A stretch of 6,082 nt of DNA from Actinomycetes bacterium (GTDB lineage: Bacteria; Actinomycetota; Actinomycetes; JAJYSQ01): NCBI GenBank assembly GCA_021793495.1, contig JAJYSQ010000121.1, positions 1 through 6,082 on the forward strand. Direction: 5' to 3'. How positions within the stretch are numbered: the stretch's first letter is position 1; the number at the start of each line of letters is the position of its first letter. Below the pieces are notes generated by a model. The model searched no databases. It worked only from the letters and a program-made list of their open reading frames with translations, and was not told the DNA's origin. Made by a program: the position numbers and the translations under genes. Shown one piece after another: positions 4,418 through 6,082 of the stretch.

Positions 4418-4858
4418 GTGAGCGAGCCTTCGGTGCCAGAGCCTGGTACTGGTACTGGTACCGGTATACCGGACGTCGAGGCGCTCGCTGCGATGCTGCG
4501 GTCGGACTCCGGGGACCTGGAGACCTACGCCCGGGTCCTGAGCTCCTCGCTGGCCGAGGCGCTGCCGGTCGGGATGGTCACCCTGGAGCGGGAGCGTTCG
4601 GTGCGCGACCGCATGTCCGGGCGTCCCGGCCGGGTGGTGACGATCCGGGTGGACGCTGGCGCGTCGTTGCTGGAGCTGGCGCTGGGCGCCGGCGGACGCC
4701 CCGCCGCCCGGGTGGTGTCCCAGGTGGGCGGGGTGGTCATCTCCCGGCGAGAGGTCGGGCTGGCCGAGTGGACCCAGGCGTTGGCCGAGCAGCTGGCCCG
4801 GTTGGCCGCTGAGTCATCCGCTGCCCGCGAGGCGCTGCGTCGCCTGCTCGAGGGCTGA
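4418..4858 (+). CDS. Small protein of unknown function, last gene of the YbjQ-like group
   Basis: I do not recognise a named family. The 146-residue product starts at GTG 4418, with GGTGAGG at 4406-4412 as the likely ribosome binding site. Residues 10-17 are a GTGTGTGI run encoded by GGTACT-type hexamers, residues 18-50 look helical (VEALAAMLRSD, YARVLSSSLAEALP), 51-110 look like beta strands with alternating hydrophobics (VGMVTLERERSV.DRM.GRPG, VVTIRV, VVSQVGGVVISRREV), and 117-146 is an amphipathic Ala/Leu/Arg helix (EWTQALAEQLARLAAESSAA). No signal peptide, transmembrane segment or cysteine is seen, so it is probably cytoplasmic. Similar proteins are, from memory, found next to YbjQ-like genes in other actinobacteria. 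Spacing and strand indicate it is in their operon. Confidence 0.75.
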   Translation: MSEPSVPEPGTGTGTGIPDVEALAAMLRSDSGDLETYARVLSSSLAEALPVGMVTLERERSVRDRMSGRPGRVVTIRVDAGASLLELALGAGGRPAARVVSQVGGVVISRREVGLAEWTQALAEQLARLAAESSAAREALRRLLEG

Positions 4859-4881
4859 TCCGGCTGGATCCGGGCCGAAGT

Positions 4882-4902
4882 CGCTGGCCACCCCAGCGTG
4901 GC
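4882..4902. terminator. Weak hairpin(s) between convergent genes, possible terminator
   Basis: In the 45-base gap between the plus-strand small gene and the minus-strand regulator, CGCTGG (4882-4887) pairs with CCAGCG (4893-4898). An alternative stem GCCAC (4887-4891) / GTGGC (4898-4902) excludes the first. Stems of 5-6 bp are short and there is no T-tract, so the call rests mainly on the convergent position. A GATCCGG direct repeat (4858-4864, 4868-4874) lies just before. Confidence 0.35.
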
Positions 4903-4903
4903 G

Positions 4904-5356
4904 CTACCCGATCTCCCAGGTGAACCGGTGGGTGTGGATGCCGAAGTAGGGGAAGGTCTCCACGTGGCGCACTCCGGGCAGCGGCTTGATCTGGTCGTTG
5001 ATCAGGTCGAGCAGGTCGGCGGGCCGTCGGGCGACCACCTCGGCAAACAGGTCGTACGCCCCCGACGTCAGCACGAGGTAGATCACGCCGTCGATGGCGG
5101 CGATCTCGTCGGCCAGGGTCCGGGCATCCCCGTCGGTGGTGACCCCCAGCAGTGCCATCGCGGACAAGCCCAGAGCCATCGGGTCGGTCACCCCGACGAC
5201 CTGGAGCACGCCAGCGTCGATCAGCCGCTGGACCCGCGCACGGGCTGCCGGCGGGGACAGCCCCACCCGCGGGCCCAGCGTGGCGTAGGAGATCCTCCCG
5301 TCGGTCTGCATCTCGCGCAGCACGGCACGGTCGATCTCGTCGAGCTGGATGCTCAC
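4904..5356 (-). CDS. Lrp/AsnC family transcriptional regulator
   Basis: The product has 150 residues, normal for the family. It opens QLDEIDRAVLREMQTDGRIS, the canonical Lrp/AsnC start, with a winged helix-turn-helix at about 4-52 whose recognition helix is LSPPAARARVQRLIDAGVL. Residues 67-145 form the RAM (ligand-binding, oligomerising) domain, including the VTTDGDARTLADEIAAIDGV segment and the YDLFAEVVAR strand. Such proteins form dimers and octamers that bind DNA near amino-acid metabolism genes and respond to an amino acid. GTG 5356 overlaps the stop of the aminotransferase gene (GTGA), so the regulator is translated with the enzyme and probably controls it. Its ligand cannot be read from sequence. 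The stop is TAG. Confidence 0.93.
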   Translation of the reverse strand: MSIQLDEIDRAVLREMQTDGRISYATLGPRVGLSPPAARARVQRLIDAGVLQVVGVTDPMALGLSAMALLGVTTDGDARTLADEIAAIDGVIYLVLTSGAYDLFAEVVARRPADLLDLINDQIKPLPGVRHVETFPYFGIHTHRFTWEIG

Positions 5357-6082
5357 CGGGCGAGGAGTTCCTCGACGGCGGCGCCGAACACCTCGTGGTG
5401 GGCCGCCACGTCGGCCGGCGTCGTGGCCGGGGACATCAGCGCCATGTTGTGGAACGGCGTCAGCAAGATCCCTCGGTTGGACAGGTACAGGTGCAGGTAG
5501 TCCTCGAGCACCGGGTCGGCGGCCGCAGCCGAGGAGGTCCCGTTGCGCGGGGCCGGGGAGGCGAACCGGTACTCCACCCGGGCTCCGAGCTGGGTGACCG
5601 ACCAGGGCAGCGCGTGGGCGTCGATCACGCGCGCCACGCCGGTACGGAACTGGTCGGCCAGCCCGATCATCACGGTGAACGCCTCGTCGTGCAGGACGTG
5701 CGCCAGCGTCGCACGGACCGCGGCCAAGGACAGTGCGTTGCCAGCCAGCGTCCCGCCGATCCCTCCCATGTCCACGAGATCCAGGTCGGTACGCGCGAGG
5801 ATCTGTGCGGCGAGCGCATGGGTCATCCCGTACGCCCCGGCCGGCAGGCCGCCGCCGATCGCCTTGCCGATCGTGAGCATGTCCGGTTCCAGCTCCCACG
5901 CTCCGGTGGCACCGCCGGGGCCCGCGGAGAAGGTGTGGGTCTCGTCGTTGATCAGCAACGTGCCGTAGCGGCGACTCAGCGCGCGGACCCCCGCGAGATA
6001 GCCGGGTTCAGGCAGCACGATCCCGATGTTGGTCAGGGCCGGTTCCATCAGCACGGCCGCCACGTCACCGTGCGCCAGCTGG
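5353..6082 (-). CDS. Class III PLP-dependent aminotransferase, glutamate-1-semialdehyde-aminomutase-like (5' end outside window)
   Basis: The last 242 residues of a protein that is usually about 430 residues long; the first complete codon in the window is CAG at 6081-6079. Fold-type I class III aminotransferase motifs are clear: AAVLMEPALTNIGIVLPEPGYL, then LLINDETHTFSAGPGG with D46 (numbered from the fragment start) as the PLP-pyridine-binding Asp, and TIGKAIGGGLPAGAYGM with Schiff-base Lys73 (codon 5863-5865). The GIGGTLAGNALSLAA segment and a GSA-type C-terminus (NRGILLTPFHNMALMSPAT) follow. It resembles HemL most, but DETHT replaces the HemL-typical DEV and there is no heme gene nearby. 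With an Lrp/AsnC gene translationally coupled behind it, an amino-acid or beta-amino-acid transaminase is more likely than haem synthesis. The exact substrate is unknown. Confidence 0.9.
   Translation of the reverse strand, partial: QLAHGDVAAVLMEPALTNIGIVLPEPGYLAGVRALSRRYGTLLINDETHTFSAGPGGATGAWELEPDMLTIGKAIGGGLPAGAYGMTHALAAQILARTDLDLVDMGGIGGTLAGNALSLAAVRATLAHVLHDEAFTVMIGLADQFRTGVARVIDAHALPWSVTQLGARVEYRFASPAPRNGTSSAAAADPVLEDYLHLYLSNRGILLTPFHNMALMSPATTPADVAAHHEVFGAAVEELLAR

Noticed and set aside
5357..5899. N-terminal extension of the Lrp/AsnC frame
   Set aside because: It is Arg/Pro-rich and overlaps the aminotransferase in another frame on the same strand; the regulator's conserved start QLDEIDRAVL sits just after GTG 5356.

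Overview
This is a 6.1 kb chromosomal stretch with very high GC, many GTG starts, stop/start overlaps of the GTGA type and long antisense shadow frames. Together with RNase PH-RdgB adjacency and a DUF3618-type protein, this points to a high-GC actinobacterium (inference from gene content and codon use; the genus cannot be named). No mobile element, CRISPR array or prophage gene is visible.

Layout. Bases 1-777 (+) hold the end of RNase PH (rph) and a translationally coupled, complete XTP/dITP pyrophosphatase gene (rdgB), closed by a hairpin over its stop codon. Bases 778-987 are non-coding and carry a short direct repeat and a 17-bp-stem hairpin. On the minus strand a tRNA-Leu(UAG) gene lies just downstream of a Bcp-type peroxiredoxin gene (1104-1577), which appears to be leaderless. 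A divergent intergenic region (1578-1722) then opens a plus-strand run of five genes: a DUF3618-like tail-anchored protein with a Pro-Ala repeat linker (1723-2232), a GroES-like protein with a shortened roof loop (2250-2594), two adjacent proteins built from YbjQ-like modules (2675-3583 and 3580-4410), and a small protein of unknown function (4418-4858). A convergent minus-strand pair follows: an Lrp/AsnC regulator (4904-5356), translationally coupled behind a class III aminotransferase that runs off the window (5353-6082).

How the genes may work together. rph and rdgB are a common housekeeping pair (RNA 3'-end maturation and nucleotide pool sanitation). The aminotransferase and its Lrp/AsnC partner look like an amino-acid metabolism enzyme with its local regulator. 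The least understood part is 1723-4858: a membrane-anchored DUF3618 protein, an orphan GroES-like protein and four YbjQ-like modules in two overlapping genes, plus a small partner. YbjQ-like proteins are reported as ring-forming oligomers of unknown function, and GroES is a heptameric ring, so an uncharacterised membrane-associated oligomeric assembly is a reasonable but unproven idea. The sequence itself shows only the synteny and the domain architecture.
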